Shown: positions 18,535 to 27,763, counted from the stretch's first letter. The stretch is 64,000 bases of DNA from Paenibacillus zeisoli (GCF_003994465.1 NZ_RZNX01000010.1:27348-91347), one strand, 5' to 3'. Notes: generated by a model not told the origin, from the sequence alone. Program-made: numbers and translations.

Positions 18535-18570
18535 AGACCTGATCCATAGGATCAGGTCTTTTCTTTTTTT
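18535..18570 (+). terminator. Expression-platform terminator of the cobalamin riboswitch
   Basis: AGACCTGATCC pairs perfectly with GGATCAGGTCT across a 3-base loop, followed by TTTCTTTTTTT. Its position between the aptamer and btuF points to regulated read-through. The antiterminator strand was not worked out. Confidence 0.88.
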
Positions 18571-18751
18571 GTGACACGGGAAATGATCGAATTCGCTCAT
18601 GAGGTTAAGGTGATATCTTTTGGAGTTGAAATATTGAATTACATATAAGGCAGCCGATTGCTGTTCGTAATTCTTAAGTTCAACTTATCCATATGGAATG
18701 AACTAGTTCAAATCCATATAGCAAGTTAAATAAGAAGGGGAGAGAAACACA

Positions 18752-19732
18752 ATGAAATGGAACAAAATCTGGACCGTCGGGCTATTGGCATTTACGCTGG
18801 CGGTAACTGCAGGATGCGGAAATAAAGAGACGGAAGGAACACCGACCGCTGAACCGGCACAACAGGAAGCGAAGGCTCCTGAGCAGACTGCCCTCAAAAC
18901 GACTTACCCGCTCAAGCTGAAAGATGCAACAGGGGAAGAGGTTACTTTTGATAAAGCTCCAGCCAAAATTGTATCCCTGGCTCCATCCGAGACCGAAGCT
19001 CTTTATGCAATCGGTATGGATAAGGAGATCGTGGGCGTAACGGATTTCGATGACTATCCGGAAGCGGTGAAGTCCAAGCCGAAGATGGGCGGTATGAAGG
19101 TGAATGCCGAGGCTATCGTGGCAGCGCAGCCGGATGTAGTCTTTGTAGCAGGGCTTACGGATGCTGAAACGATCAAGAATTTGCGTGGACTGAAGATCAA
19201 AGTATTCCAGTTCAACCCAAAGACCATTGATGCCGTTGTCCAGGACATTGAAACTTATGGTCAGATTACAGATCATCAGACAGAGGCTAAGAAAGTTACG
19301 GACCAAATGAAGAAAGAGCTTCAGCAGGTTACAGATGCGGTTAAATCGGTATCGAATGAACAGAAGAAGAAGGTCTACATCGAATTCTCTCCTGGTTATA
19401 CCGTAGGTAAGGGCGAATTCATGGATGAAATGATCTCACTTGCCGGTGGCGTGAACGTGGCTGGCGATTTGACCGGCTGGCAGCAAATCAATGAAGAGAA
19501 CATCATCAAAGCTAATCCGGATGTCATTCTCTACGCCAAGAGTGTGGTAGACGAGAACAACAAGACGCTGGCTGATATCATCAAAGCCCGCAGCGGCTGG
19601 AATGCCATCAAGGCCATCAAAGACAACCGAATTGTGGGACTTGATGACAACCTGCTCAGCCGTCCGGGTCCGCGGGTAACTCAAGGTCTGATCGAAGTCG
19701 CCAAAGCGATCTATCCGGACCTCGTTAAATGA
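18752..19732 (+). CDS. btuF: Cobalamin-type ABC transporter substrate-binding lipoprotein
   Basis: This 326-residue class III substrate-binding protein has a lipoprotein signal peptide with lipobox VTAGC, lipidated Cys22, and a charged linker. The two-lobe pattern is clear: KIVSLAPSETEALYAIG (after residue 70), then QPDVVFVAG, a long helix, and NPDVILYA with the C-terminal lobe. Family members bind vitamin B12, heme or siderophores. The riboswitch upstream and the cob genes downstream make corrinoids the likely ligand. The btuC start overlaps its stop by 4 bases. Confidence 0.9.
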   Translation: MKWNKIWTVGLLAFTLAVTAGCGNKETEGTPTAEPAQQEAKAPEQTALKTTYPLKLKDATGEEVTFDKAPAKIVSLAPSETEALYAIGMDKEIVGVTDFDDYPEAVKSKPKMGGMKVNAEAIVAAQPDVVFVAGLTDAETIKNLRGLKIKVFQFNPKTIDAVVQDIETYGQITDHQTEAKKVTDQMKKELQQVTDAVKSVSNEQKKKVYIEFSPGYTVGKGEFMDEMISLAGGVNVAGDLTGWQQINEENIIKANPDVILYAKSVVDENNKTLADIIKARSGWNAIKAIKDNRIVGLDDNLLSRPGPRVTQGLIEVAKAIYPDLVK

Positions 19733-20787
19733 ATAAGAAGTTAGCGGGTTATTTGGGGGCCAGTCTTATTCTGCTGGTCCTTACCCTGCTGATCTGTGTA
19801 GGTACCGGCTCTGTCTCCCTGCCCATGGGGGATATTGCACGAATTCTGCTTCACAGGGTTCCTGCCCTGGGAGAATGGATTACACCGGATTGGACTACAG
19901 CTTCGGAACAAATCGTGCTGAATGTTCGGCTGCCGCGGGTGCTGCTTGGCTTAATTGTAGGGTCATCCCTGGCTCTTGCGGGTGCGGCTTTCCAGGGAGT
20001 TCTTCGTAATCCACTTGCTGATCCCTTCACACTGGGCGTATCCTCCGGATCTTCTGTAGGTGCGGCGGTGCTGATCTTCTTCGGTTGGCAGTTTTCGTTA
20101 GTCGGTATTTTCACGCTTCCGATGGTAGCTTTTGTTACCGGGTTTACTACACTGTTGATCGTTCTTGCCCTTGCGAAGGAAGGGGGAAGAATTCCGACTG
20201 AGAGCCTGATTCTCTCCGGAGTGGTTATGCAGACTTTTCTTGGAGCGGTTGTGGCGTTCCTGACAGCTATGTCCAAGAAGACGGTGAATGAAATTTTATA
20301 CTGGACGATGGGAAGCCTGAGTCTTCGTGGATGGTCATATACGGCCATCCTTTTGCCGTATCTGGTGATTGGTCTGGTGATTATCTGGAGCGGGGCGCGC
20401 CGGCTGAATTTATTCGCGCTGGGTGAAAGGCAGGCAGCTCATTCAGGTCTTGATGTTGAGCGGACCAAGCTCGTTATGCTTGTTGTAGCCACACTGCTTA
20501 CGGCAGCGGCGGTCTCTGTGGCCGGGGTTATCGGATTCGCGGGACTTGTAGTTCCCCATATGATCCGCCTAATCACCGGACCTGATTACAGGCTGATTGT
20601 TCCGCTCTCTGCTATCTGCGGAGGTATCTTCTTGATGTGGAGCGATTTGATCGCCCGAACCATCCTCGGCCAGGTCGAGATTCCGCTTGGTATTGTAACA
20701 GCATTTGTGGGCGCGCCGTTCTTCGCCTATCTTTTATACCGGAATAAGAAGCAGCGGGAGAGCAGACAGGAGCGTGGTATGATGTGA
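19729..20787 (+). CDS. btuC: FecCD-family corrinoid ABC transporter permease
   Basis: This 352-residue permease has about ten membrane segments and the FecCD landmarks: RLPRVLLGLIVGSSLALAGA, FQGVLRNPLADPFTLGVSSG in the first third, and GVIGFAGLVVPHMIR with the cytoplasmic coupling region in the last third. The ATGA overlap with btuF and the GTGA overlap with btuD show tight translational coupling. With BtuF and BtuD it would import cobalamin or its precursors such as cobinamide, feeding CbiZ and CobU. Confidence 0.92.
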   Translation: MNKKLAGYLGASLILLVLTLLICVGTGSVSLPMGDIARILLHRVPALGEWITPDWTTASEQIVLNVRLPRVLLGLIVGSSLALAGAAFQGVLRNPLADPFTLGVSSGSSVGAAVLIFFGWQFSLVGIFTLPMVAFVTGFTTLLIVLALAKEGGRIPTESLILSGVVMQTFLGAVVAFLTAMSKKTVNEILYWTMGSLSLRGWSYTAILLPYLVIGLVIIWSGARRLNLFALGERQAAHSGLDVERTKLVMLVVATLLTAAAVSVAGVIGFAGLVVPHMIRLITGPDYRLIVPLSAICGGIFLMWSDLIARTILGQVEIPLGIVTAFVGAPFFAYLLYRNKKQRESRQERGMM

Positions 20788-21575
20788 GCAGGATTGAACT
20801 AAGAGCGGTCACCAAGCAAATCGGGCAGAAGACTGTACTCCGGGATGTGAATCTTAAGATCGAGCAGGGACAATTCGTAGGGATTATCGGACCTAATGGC
20901 AGTGGGAAAACAACCCTTCTGCACACCATATCAGGTGTAGAGCAAATTGAATCCGGTGAAATCAACATAGATGACAGAGCGGTCAGTTCGTATAGACGCA
21001 GAGAGCTTGCCCGTAAGCTGGCGGTGCTTCAGCAGGATGGAATCCCCAATATCGCTTATCCTGTGGAGGATGTCATTGAGATGGGGCGGTTTCCATTTCT
21101 GGACTGGCTTGGCCGTGATCATTCTCCGGATATCAGAGAGGTTATGGACAGGATCATGACCAGGCTGGATCTGACTTCCCTTGCAGGTCGTCCCGTCGAT
21201 GAATTGAGCGGGGGTCAGCGTCAGCGGGTGGCTTTAGGCAAAGTTATGGCCCAGCAACCCCAGGTGCTGCTGCTTGATGAACCTACAACTTATCTTGATA
21301 TTCGATACCAGCTTCAATTTATGGAACTTGTGTCTGAATGGCAGAAGGACGAGAACCTGACTGTCGTTGCCGTTATGCATGATTTAAATTTGGCATCGAT
21401 GTACTGCGACCGTTTGGTCGTTCTGCAGGAAGGAAGGATTGCAGCAGAAGGGACGCCGCATGAAATTCTGACGCCGGATACGCTGCACTCTGTATTTGAG
21501 GTTCGGTCAGCGCTGGCCGAGCATCCGGATTCAGGCGTTCCCCAGATCATGTTAAGACGAAAGGAGCAATTATAA
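20784..21575 (+). CDS. btuD: Corrinoid ABC transporter ATP-binding protein
   Basis: This 263-residue ATPase has Walker A GPNGSGKTT at residues 36-44, signature LSGGQRQR, Walker B VLLLDEPTTYLD and the switch histidine in VMHDLN. It starts at GTG 20784, overlapping the btuC stop in GTGA. The cobT ATG shares its last base, so the operon continues without a gap. It belongs to the FepC/BtuD subfamily, and the ligand assignment rests on the operon. Confidence 0.92.
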   Translation: MSRIELRAVTKQIGQKTVLRDVNLKIEQGQFVGIIGPNGSGKTTLLHTISGVEQIESGEINIDDRAVSSYRRRELARKLAVLQQDGIPNIAYPVEDVIEMGRFPFLDWLGRDHSPDIREVMDRIMTRLDLTSLAGRPVDELSGGQRQRVALGKVMAQQPQVLLLDEPTTYLDIRYQLQFMELVSEWQKDENLTVVAVMHDLNLASMYCDRLVVLQEGRIAAEGTPHEILTPDTLHSVFEVRSALAEHPDSGVPQIMLRRKEQL

Positions 21576-22642
21576 TGAATAGTTCAATAATGCAGCGGAT
21601 TGGAGAAATTCATGCACTGGATATTCAGGCTACGGAGGAAGCCGTAAGCAGGCTGGACAATCTGACGAAGCCTCCAGGAAGCCTCGGCAAGCTCGAAGAG
21701 CTGGCTGCCCGCCTGGCAGGAATCACAGGTAAGGCGCTTCCTTCCTTCCCGAAGCGGGCTGTGGTTGTTATGGCTGGAGATCATGGGGTATGTGAGGAAG
21801 GAATCAGTGCCTTCCCTGCTGAGGTTACCCAGCAGATGGTCCTGAACTTCCTGAACGGCGGGGCAGCGGTTAACGTCTTGTCAAGACAGGCCAAAGCTGA
21901 TGTGCTGTGCGTAGATATTGGCGTAAATGGGGATATTGATCATCCGGAATTGCTGAAGCGGAAGATCAGATATGGAACAGCCAATATGGCTGCCGGTCCG
22001 GCAATGAGCAGGGAAGAAGCCGAAGCTGCAATCCTGGCGGGGGCAGGTGTTGTGAGTGAAGCAATCTCGAAAGGGATAACCCTGTTCGTAACCGGAGAGA
22101 TGGGAATCGGCAATACAACGGCCAGTTCTGCAGTGATGAGCGCTTTAACTGGCATTACGCCTCTGGAAAGTGTAGGACGGGGAACCGGACTGAATGACGA
22201 GCGGTTGAGACATAAGGCTGTGATCGTTCAAAGAGCGATTGAACTGAACAAACCTGATGCGGAGGATCCTGTGGATGTGCTGGCCAAAGTAGGAGGGCTC
22301 GAGCTTGCGGGACTGGTGGGAGTTATTCTCCAGGCTGCTGCCAGTCGTTGTCCTGTGGTCATTGATGGATTCATCTCCACCGCCGCTGCCTTGGCCGCGA
22401 TACGAATAGCTCCCGAGGCTCGTGAGTATATGATTGCTTCGCACGTGTCTGAAGAGCAGGGGCACGCTTTGCTGCTGCGCGAAATCGGGCTTGTCCCGAT
22501 GCTGGATCTGGGTATGCGTCTAGGTGAAGGAACAGGCGGGGTACTCGCGCTGCATTTGATCGATGCGGCCTGCCGGATTCCGGCTGAGATGGCGACCTTT
22601 GAAAGCGCCGGAATTTCTGGAGCTGATGAGGGCCTCCAATGA
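21575..22642 (+). CDS. cobT: Nicotinate-nucleotide--dimethylbenzimidazole phosphoribosyltransferase
   Basis: This 355-residue enzyme makes alpha-ribazole phosphate, the lower-ligand nucleotide, from NaMN and dimethylbenzimidazole or another base. The N-terminal DNLTKPPGSLGKLE and VVMAGDHGVCEEG are family hallmarks. GEMGIGNTTASSA is in the middle, and the catalytic glutamate is in MRLGEGTGG near residue 317. AAGGAG precedes the ATG. It overlaps cobU by 4 bases. CobC-like, CobU and CobS in the same cluster complete nucleotide-loop assembly. Confidence 0.96.
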   Translation: MNSSIMQRIGEIHALDIQATEEAVSRLDNLTKPPGSLGKLEELAARLAGITGKALPSFPKRAVVVMAGDHGVCEEGISAFPAEVTQQMVLNFLNGGAAVNVLSRQAKADVLCVDIGVNGDIDHPELLKRKIRYGTANMAAGPAMSREEAEAAILAGAGVVSEAISKGITLFVTGEMGIGNTTASSAVMSALTGITPLESVGRGTGLNDERLRHKAVIVQRAIELNKPDAEDPVDVLAKVGGLELAGLVGVILQAAASRCPVVIDGFISTAAALAAIRIAPEAREYMIASHVSEEQGHALLLREIGLVPMLDLGMRLGEGTGGVLALHLIDAACRIPAEMATFESAGISGADEGLQ

Positions 22643-23199
22643 GTGTATTGATCACAGGGGGTGCCAGGAGCGGGAAGAGTGCATTTGCAGAGAGATGGTG
22701 CATGAAGCATGCCCCATCTGCAGTCTATATTGCTACTGCTCAAGTCTATGATGAGGAAATGCGTGAACGGGTGGCACTGCATCGTAGGCAGCGGTCAGAA
22801 GCTGATTATGCATGGACCACATTGGAGGAGCCTCTTCGGCTAACGGAGCTCCTTAAGGAACTTGTAGATTCACATCAGGCTGCTCCCATGGTTCTGGTGG
22901 ACTGCCTTACCTTGTGGCTATCCAATGTTCTGCTCGGAGCCGGCGAGGGTTCTGATTCGACTGAGGTGGTTGAACGTGAGATTGAGCGGCTTGTGGAGGC
23001 CGTTAAGACCTATTCGGGTCAACTTGTTCTAGTCACGAATGAGGTAGGGAGCGGAATTGTGCCTGAATACCCTCTGGGCCGCCAATACAGGGACCTTGCG
23101 GGAAGATTGAACAGAAAGATGGCAGAGATCTCCGGGCAGGTATTTCTAGTCACGGCAGGAATTCCGGTAGAGCTGAAGAGCAGGGCGTATGAATTATGA
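22639..23199 (+). CDS. cobU: Adenosylcobinamide kinase / adenosylcobinamide-phosphate guanylyltransferase
   Basis: This 186-residue bifunctional enzyme phosphorylates adenosylcobinamide and then guanylylates it to adenosylcobinamide-GDP. The P-loop GGARSGKS is at residues 7-14, and the histidine for the guanylyl intermediate is His48 in VALHRRQR. DCLTLWLSN and VTNEVGSGIVPE are conserved. It overlaps cobT and cobS by 4 bases on each side. The kinase activity allows direct cobinamide salvage, in parallel to the CbiZ route. Confidence 0.95.
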   Translation: MSVLITGGARSGKSAFAERWCMKHAPSAVYIATAQVYDEEMRERVALHRRQRSEADYAWTTLEEPLRLTELLKELVDSHQAAPMVLVDCLTLWLSNVLLGAGEGSDSTEVVEREIERLVEAVKTYSGQLVLVTNEVGSGIVPEYPLGRQYRDLAGRLNRKMAEISGQVFLVTAGIPVELKSRAYEL

Positions 23200-23999
23200 G
23201 AGGCCGGGGACATGCAATCCTGGCCGCTTTTCAATTTCTGTCGCGTTTTCCGGTCACAGTCCAGCTGGACTTCACACCCGAGCTGCTTAAGCGAAGCACG
23301 AGATTCTATCCGCTTGTAGGTTCGGCTATTGGGATCGTAATCTGCCTGTTATCCTTAATCTCCGCTTGGGCGCTGCCACCCCTGCCAGCTTCGGTGGTCA
23401 TCCTTATAGGCTGGGTCTACTTGACTGGTGGCCTTCATCTGGATGGCTGGATGGATGCGGCTGATGGACTGCTCAGCTACCGTTCCCGTGAGAAGATGCT
23501 GGAAATTATGAAGGACAGCCGGGTTGGAGCTATGGGAGTAATTGCATGTGTACTGCTGCTGCTGCTCAAGGTGACTTTAATTGCCTCACTTCTCGAGAAA
23601 GGGGCGCTGCCGCTGGCTCTTCTTACCGTTCCTCTATGGAGCCGCTGGTTCATGGTTCATGCGATAGCAGGCTGGCCTTCAGCGAGAGGTGTGGAAGGAC
23701 TTGCGGGCCAATTTGACGGGATGAATTATAACTCATCCCGGATTGCTGCGCTGTTGGCTCTGCTATTGTCAGGGGCGGCCTTGGTACTCCTCCTGTTATC
23801 GGGATATGAAGCCGAACTGAACTGGGTTCAACTTGGAATCTGTTATGCAGCTGAGCCGGCAGCGGCCTGGCTAATAGGCTCACTGGCAGCTAGCAAGATC
23901 AGCAGCAGATTAGGCGGTCTTACCGGAGATATTTACGGGGCTTTGAATGAAGGGTTGGAAGTGCTGCTGATGCTGATTTTGGTGATTATAATTCATTAA
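23196..23999 (+). CDS. cobS: Adenosylcobinamide-GDP ribazoletransferase
   Basis: This 267-residue integral membrane enzyme joins adenosylcobinamide-GDP and alpha-ribazole (phosphate), the last assembly step. FQFLSRFPV opens the protein. The metal-binding acidic cluster is in GGLHLDGWMDAADGL near residues 75-89. Six or so hydrophobic segments follow. The ATG overlaps the cobU stop in ATGA. cobQ follows after 22 bases with its own ribosome binding site. Confidence 0.95.
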   Translation: MRGRGHAILAAFQFLSRFPVTVQLDFTPELLKRSTRFYPLVGSAIGIVICLLSLISAWALPPLPASVVILIGWVYLTGGLHLDGWMDAADGLLSYRSREKMLEIMKDSRVGAMGVIACVLLLLLKVTLIASLLEKGALPLALLTVPLWSRWFMVHAIAGWPSARGVEGLAGQFDGMNYNSSRIAALLALLLSGAALVLLLLSGYEAELNWVQLGICYAAEPAAAWLIGSLAASKISSRLGGLTGDIYGALNEGLEVLLMLILVIIIH

Positions 24000-24021
24000 G
24001 CATGAGTGGGGAGGTCAGACT

Positions 24022-25602
24022 ATGAAAGAACAATCGGACCCCCAAGGTGCTGTTTTGATGATTCAAGGAACGGCTTCCGATGTGGGGAAAAGCATCATTA
24101 CTACGGCGTTATGCCGTATTTTTAGGCAGGATGGTCTCCGCACGGCTCCCTTCAAGTCTCAGAATATGGCGCTGAACTCCTATGTGACAGAGGACGGCTT
24201 GGAGATCGGCAGAGCCCAGGGGGTTCAAGCTGAGGCCTGCGGAATTCAGGCCACGACCGATATGAACCCCATTCTGATCAAGCCGACCGGGGATATGCAT
24301 TCCCAGATCGTCGTCCATGGCAAGCCGCTGGCCCATATGAGTGCAGCAGCTTATCGGGAGGATTTTCTGCCGGAGGCTAAGCGGACGGTGATGGAAGCAT
24401 TGGGACGCTTGCGCTCTTCCTACGAGGTTGTCCTTATGGAGGGGGCGGGAAGCCCTGCGGAGATCAATCTTAAGGATCGAGATATCGTGAATATGAATCT
24501 GGCAGGATGGGCGGATGCGCAGGTCCTGCTTGTTGCTGATATTGACCGGGGCGGGGTATTCGCTTTCCTGGTAGGCACTCTCGAACTGCTGACTTCCGAG
24601 GAGCGTGCGAGGGTCAAGGGGTTTATTATTAACAAGTTCCGAGGTGATCCGGCACTCCTTCAGCCTGGGCTGGATTGGCTGGAAGAGAGAACCGGGATCC
24701 CTGTTCTCGGTGTTCTTCCCCATATTCCGGATTTAAATATTGAAGCAGAGGATTCGGTTGTGCTGGATAGCTGCTCCGGTATTGGAATCGTTGGCGGGAT
24801 AGATATCGCCGTGATTAGGTACCCGAGAATTTCGAATTTTACGGATTTTGATACCTTAGCCGCCGAAGTGGACGTTTCCCTGCGCTATGTATCCAAGGCG
24901 TCTGAATTGGGTAATCCTGATGTCATCATTCTTCCAGGTACCAAGGATACGCTTGGTGACCTTTCTTACCTTCGAGAGCAGGGATTGGATCAGGCGATTC
25001 ATGCAGCCATGCGACAGCCGGGGACGCGGCTCGTGGGGATATGTGGAGGTTATCAAATGCTGGGCAGACAGCTGACAGACCCTGACGCTTATGATTCAGG
25101 ACGGGCAGGCCACGCTGCCGGACTTGACTGGCTGCCGATGACAACCGTGTTCCTGCCTGAGAAGAAGACGGTTCGTGTTGCTGGAACCCTGCTTGAAGAT
25201 CATCCGGTCCCTCTTCATGCCATGCCTTCGATCGTCCAGATTCAAGGCTACGAAATACATATGGGCCAAACTGTCTGGATTGAAGGCTGCACGCCTAAGC
25301 CGTTATTCGAACTTTCCAGTATCCATCATGATCCTGAGCACAAATGGCAGGAGGGAGCTGCAAGCGAAGACGGCCGGGTGATGGGAACGTACCTCCATGG
25401 CGTGTTCGATAATGATGTGTGGCGCCGAGGCTGGCTGAACGGAGTGAGGGTGGACAAGGGGCTTGAGCCAATACATGACACTTTCTCGGCGGCAGACCGC
25501 AAGGAACAGGCTTTCAACCGCCTGGCCTCAATTACGCGCGAGCATCTGGATATGAGCCGGATTTATGAGATTGCAGGTTTAACAGATCGGGGAGCCGGCT
25601 AA
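24022..25602 (+). CDS. cobQ: Cobyric acid synthase
   Basis: This 526-residue glutamine-dependent amidase (CbiP/CobQ) converts adenosylcobyrinic a,c-diamide to adenosylcobyric acid. The N-terminal dethiobiotin-synthetase-like domain has the P-loop variant GTASDVGKS near residues 14-22 and FKSQNMALNSYV. The C-terminal glutamine amidotransferase domain has the nucleophile Cys in GICGGYQMLG (about residue 336) and a histidine in YLHGVFDND. Its presence implies that the cell can also use the complete route or salvage earlier corrinoids. The rest of the corrin-ring genes are not in the window. It is the last gene of the operon. Confidence 0.95.
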   Translation: MKEQSDPQGAVLMIQGTASDVGKSIITTALCRIFRQDGLRTAPFKSQNMALNSYVTEDGLEIGRAQGVQAEACGIQATTDMNPILIKPTGDMHSQIVVHGKPLAHMSAAAYREDFLPEAKRTVMEALGRLRSSYEVVLMEGAGSPAEINLKDRDIVNMNLAGWADAQVLLVADIDRGGVFAFLVGTLELLTSEERARVKGFIINKFRGDPALLQPGLDWLEERTGIPVLGVLPHIPDLNIEAEDSVVLDSCSGIGIVGGIDIAVIRYPRISNFTDFDTLAAEVDVSLRYVSKASELGNPDVIILPGTKDTLGDLSYLREQGLDQAIHAAMRQPGTRLVGICGGYQMLGRQLTDPDAYDSGRAGHAAGLDWLPMTTVFLPEKKTVRVAGTLLEDHPVPLHAMPSIVQIQGYEIHMGQTVWIEGCTPKPLFELSSIHHDPEHKWQEGAASEDGRVMGTYLHGVFDNDVWRRGWLNGVRVDKGLEPIHDTFSAADRKEQAFNRLASITREHLDMSRIYEIAGLTDRGAG

Positions 25603-25702
25603 TAGTTCAAATACCACTCTGGATAAAAAAGGTAGCCATGCTCCCGAGGCCTGTGTTAGAGTAGTACTTGCTGTGCCTGAGTTAATTGGAACTTAAGACA
25701 GC

Positions 25703-25741
25703 CGCGGTTCGTAACCATCCCGCGTAACCAAAACTAGGAAG
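25703..25741 (+). promoter_or_regulatory. Probable preQ1-I riboswitch (translational type)
   Basis: CGCGG (25703-25707) pairs with CCGCG (25720-25724). The 12-base loop begins UUC, and an A-rich tail ends in AAACTAGGAAGGA. This follows the preQ1-I pattern of a short stem, a U/C-rich loop and an A-rich tail carrying the Shine-Dalgarno. The tail is the ribosome binding site of the gene at 25752, and there is no terminator, so ligand binding would hide the site. Confidence 0.75.
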
Positions 25742-25751
25742 GAAGAGGACA

Positions 25752-26462
25752 ATGTTTAATTTTAGCTGGGGCGCGCTTTTCGTTCTTGTGAATTTCACGT
25801 TCCTGTTGATGTGCTACAAGTTTTTTGGTAAAAAGGGGCTGTATGCCTGGATTGGGGTTGCGACTGTCATCGCCAACATTCAGGTAGCCAAAACGATTGA
25901 TATGTTCGGTATTGTCATGACACTGGGGAACACAATGTATGTAAGTCTTTATTTGACAAGCGATCTGCTGAATGAGAAGTTTGGACGCGAGGAAGCGCGC
26001 AAAGCGGTCTGGTTCGGCTTCTTCACACTGATTATGACGACCGTCATTATGCAGATGGTGCTGGTCTTTGAACCTCAACCCGGTGATATTGCGCAGCCGG
26101 CTATGGAGACGATCTTCGGGCTTCTGCCCAGACTTGCGATCGGTAGTCTGACTGCCTACTTCATCAGTCAATTCCTGGATGTCCGTCTGTATGCCTGGAT
26201 TAGGAAGTTCTATCCGAAACGGAATCAGCTGTGGATCCGGAATAACGGAAGCACGATGATCAGCTCATTTGTAGATACATTGATTTTTTGCACCATTGCT
26301 TTTGCGGGTCCCATGTACAGTCTATCCGACTGGCTGGAAATCCTGTTCACAACCTATGTCGCCAAGTTCGTACTGACCGCTGTCGGTACTCCATTCTTAT
26401 ATATCGCCCGGAATTTCAGGCACGAGGAAGACGAAGCTTCGCTTCTTCCATCCAGACAGTAA
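25752..26462 (+). CDS. YhhQ-family queuosine precursor transporter
   Basis: This 236-residue membrane protein has about six hydrophobic segments and the conserved TLGNTMYVSLYLTSDLLNEK and FGREEARKAVW blocks of the YhhQ (DUF165) family. Family members import queuosine precursors such as preQ0 and preQ1. The preQ1-like riboswitch immediately upstream and the que operon 4 kb away support that role here. Late SSFVDTLIF carries the conserved Asp. It is a single gene with a terminator at 26502-26571. Confidence 0.9.
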   Translation: MFNFSWGALFVLVNFTFLLMCYKFFGKKGLYAWIGVATVIANIQVAKTIDMFGIVMTLGNTMYVSLYLTSDLLNEKFGREEARKAVWFGFFTLIMTTVIMQMVLVFEPQPGDIAQPAMETIFGLLPRLAIGSLTAYFISQFLDVRLYAWIRKFYPKRNQLWIRNNGSTMISSFVDTLIFCTIAFAGPMYSLSDWLEILFTTYVAKFVLTAVGTPFLYIARNFRHEEDEASLLPSRQ

Positions 26463-26501
26463 CACACAGAAGTAGGCTGAATCGTACAGTCATTCTACAT
26501 G

Positions 26502-26571
26502 AAGAAATCTCGCTCTATTAGAATCGGTTGGGGAACTTCCATTCTAACAAGGCGAGATTTCTTTTGCTTTT
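26502..26571 (+). terminator. Long terminator hairpin after the queuosine transporter gene
   Basis: AAGAAATCTCGC (26502-26513) pairs with GCGAGATTTCTT (26552-26563), with an inner TTAGAAT/ATTCTAA stem. A T-rich tail follows. Confidence 0.8.
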
Positions 26572-26660
26572 TTGGAAATTGAAGGTTGATCCATTATGAA
26601 GCAGTTCGAATGATTCTGAAGCAGCGTCAGCAGCCGCACTCCACGGGTTGGAATGCCAGC

Positions 26661-27749
26661 CTACTCAAGGATGGTGAGCGTCTTGGGGAAAGAGGTTAGA
26701 ACCTCTACGCCATCCGCTGTCACCACAATATCATCCTCAATCCGGACTCCGCCAACACCCGCTACGTAGATTCCGGGTTCGACGGTGAATACATTGCCTT
26801 CTTGCAGAAGGGCTTGGTTCTGCCCGTGAATGGAAGGATACTCATGTACATCGATTCCCAGCCCATGTCCGAGACGGTGCATGAAATATTCGCCGTAACC
26901 CGCCTGTTCAATGACGCTGCGCGCAGCGAGATCTATGGACGCAAAGGATGCGCCCGGCTTGATGGAACGTATGGCCTGTTCATTGGCTTCAAGCACTGTA
27001 TTATATATTCGGGTAAGCTCAGAAGAGGGTTCTCCGAAGGCAAAGGTCCGGGTAATGTCCGAGGCATATCCATCTGCATAAACGCCGATATCGTACATAA
27101 GCAGGTCGCCGTACTGCAGCTTTCTCGTTCCAGGCACGCCATGGGGAAGAGCCGTCTTCTCGCCCGTAAGTACCATGGAGTCGAAAGAAGGGCCGTCAGC
27201 CCCCAGTCTTCTGATCTGGTACTCAACTTCGGCTACGAGTTCATTCTCCGTAACCCCTTCCTTTACTTTGGACAAGCCTTCCTGCAGCACTTGCTCAATC
27301 AAAGCTACGGCATGCTTTATCTTGGCAATTTCATCTGCGGATTTGCGGACTCTCATGTCCTGAAGCCAAGGGCCGATATCCCGGTACCGTGCGAAGGTAA
27401 GGTGTTCCTGAAGCGACTCGAAACGGGCCAGCGAGAGGTGATTCTTTTCCAGAGCAATCGTTCCTGCAGACCCTTTCAGTGCCTGATTCAGAACAAGATA
27501 GGGGTTATCGGTATCGGTATGCGTATAAATAAGGTCAATATCAGAACCAGCGCGTGCAGCCTCTTCATCAAGAGCGGGAACGATCAGGAAGGGCTCTTCA
27601 CCCAGAGTTATAGCGGCAGCAAGGAACCGTTCATGAGGATTGCTAAGAAATCTGGTCAAATAATAGACATGCTTGGGGTCGGTAATTAGGAGCGTATGTA
27701 CCCCGTTCTCTTGCATTTGGTGTTCGAGTAGAGACCATTTCGTGTTCAT
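26661..27749 (-). CDS. M24-family Xaa-Pro aminopeptidase-like peptidase
   Basis: This 362-residue protein has an N-terminal creatinase-like domain and a C-terminal pita-bread domain. All five metal ligands are visible: the two Asp in YDIGVYADGYASDITRTF, His in HRLGHGLGIDVHE, Glu in TVEPGIY and Glu in VRIEDD. It probably removes N-terminal residues from X-Pro peptides in the cytoplasm. I chose the ATG at 27747-27749, with GGAAG 7 bases upstream, over the TTG at 27767. The DinB-family gene lies immediately upstream and its stop overlaps the longer frame, so both are likely one transcript. Confidence 0.9.
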   Translation of the reverse strand: MNTKWSLLEHQMQENGVHTLLITDPKHVYYLTRFLSNPHERFLAAAITLGEEPFLIVPALDEEAARAGSDIDLIYTHTDTDNPYLVLNQALKGSAGTIALEKNHLSLARFESLQEHLTFARYRDIGPWLQDMRVRKSADEIAKIKHAVALIEQVLQEGLSKVKEGVTENELVAEVEYQIRRLGADGPSFDSMVLTGEKTALPHGVPGTRKLQYGDLLMYDIGVYADGYASDITRTFAFGEPSSELTRIYNTVLEANEQAIRSIKPGASFASIDLAARSVIEQAGYGEYFMHRLGHGLGIDVHEYPSIHGQNQALLQEGNVFTVEPGIYVAGVGGVRIEDDIVVTADGVEVLTSFPKTLTILE

Positions 27750-27763
27750 AGCAGTACTTCCTT

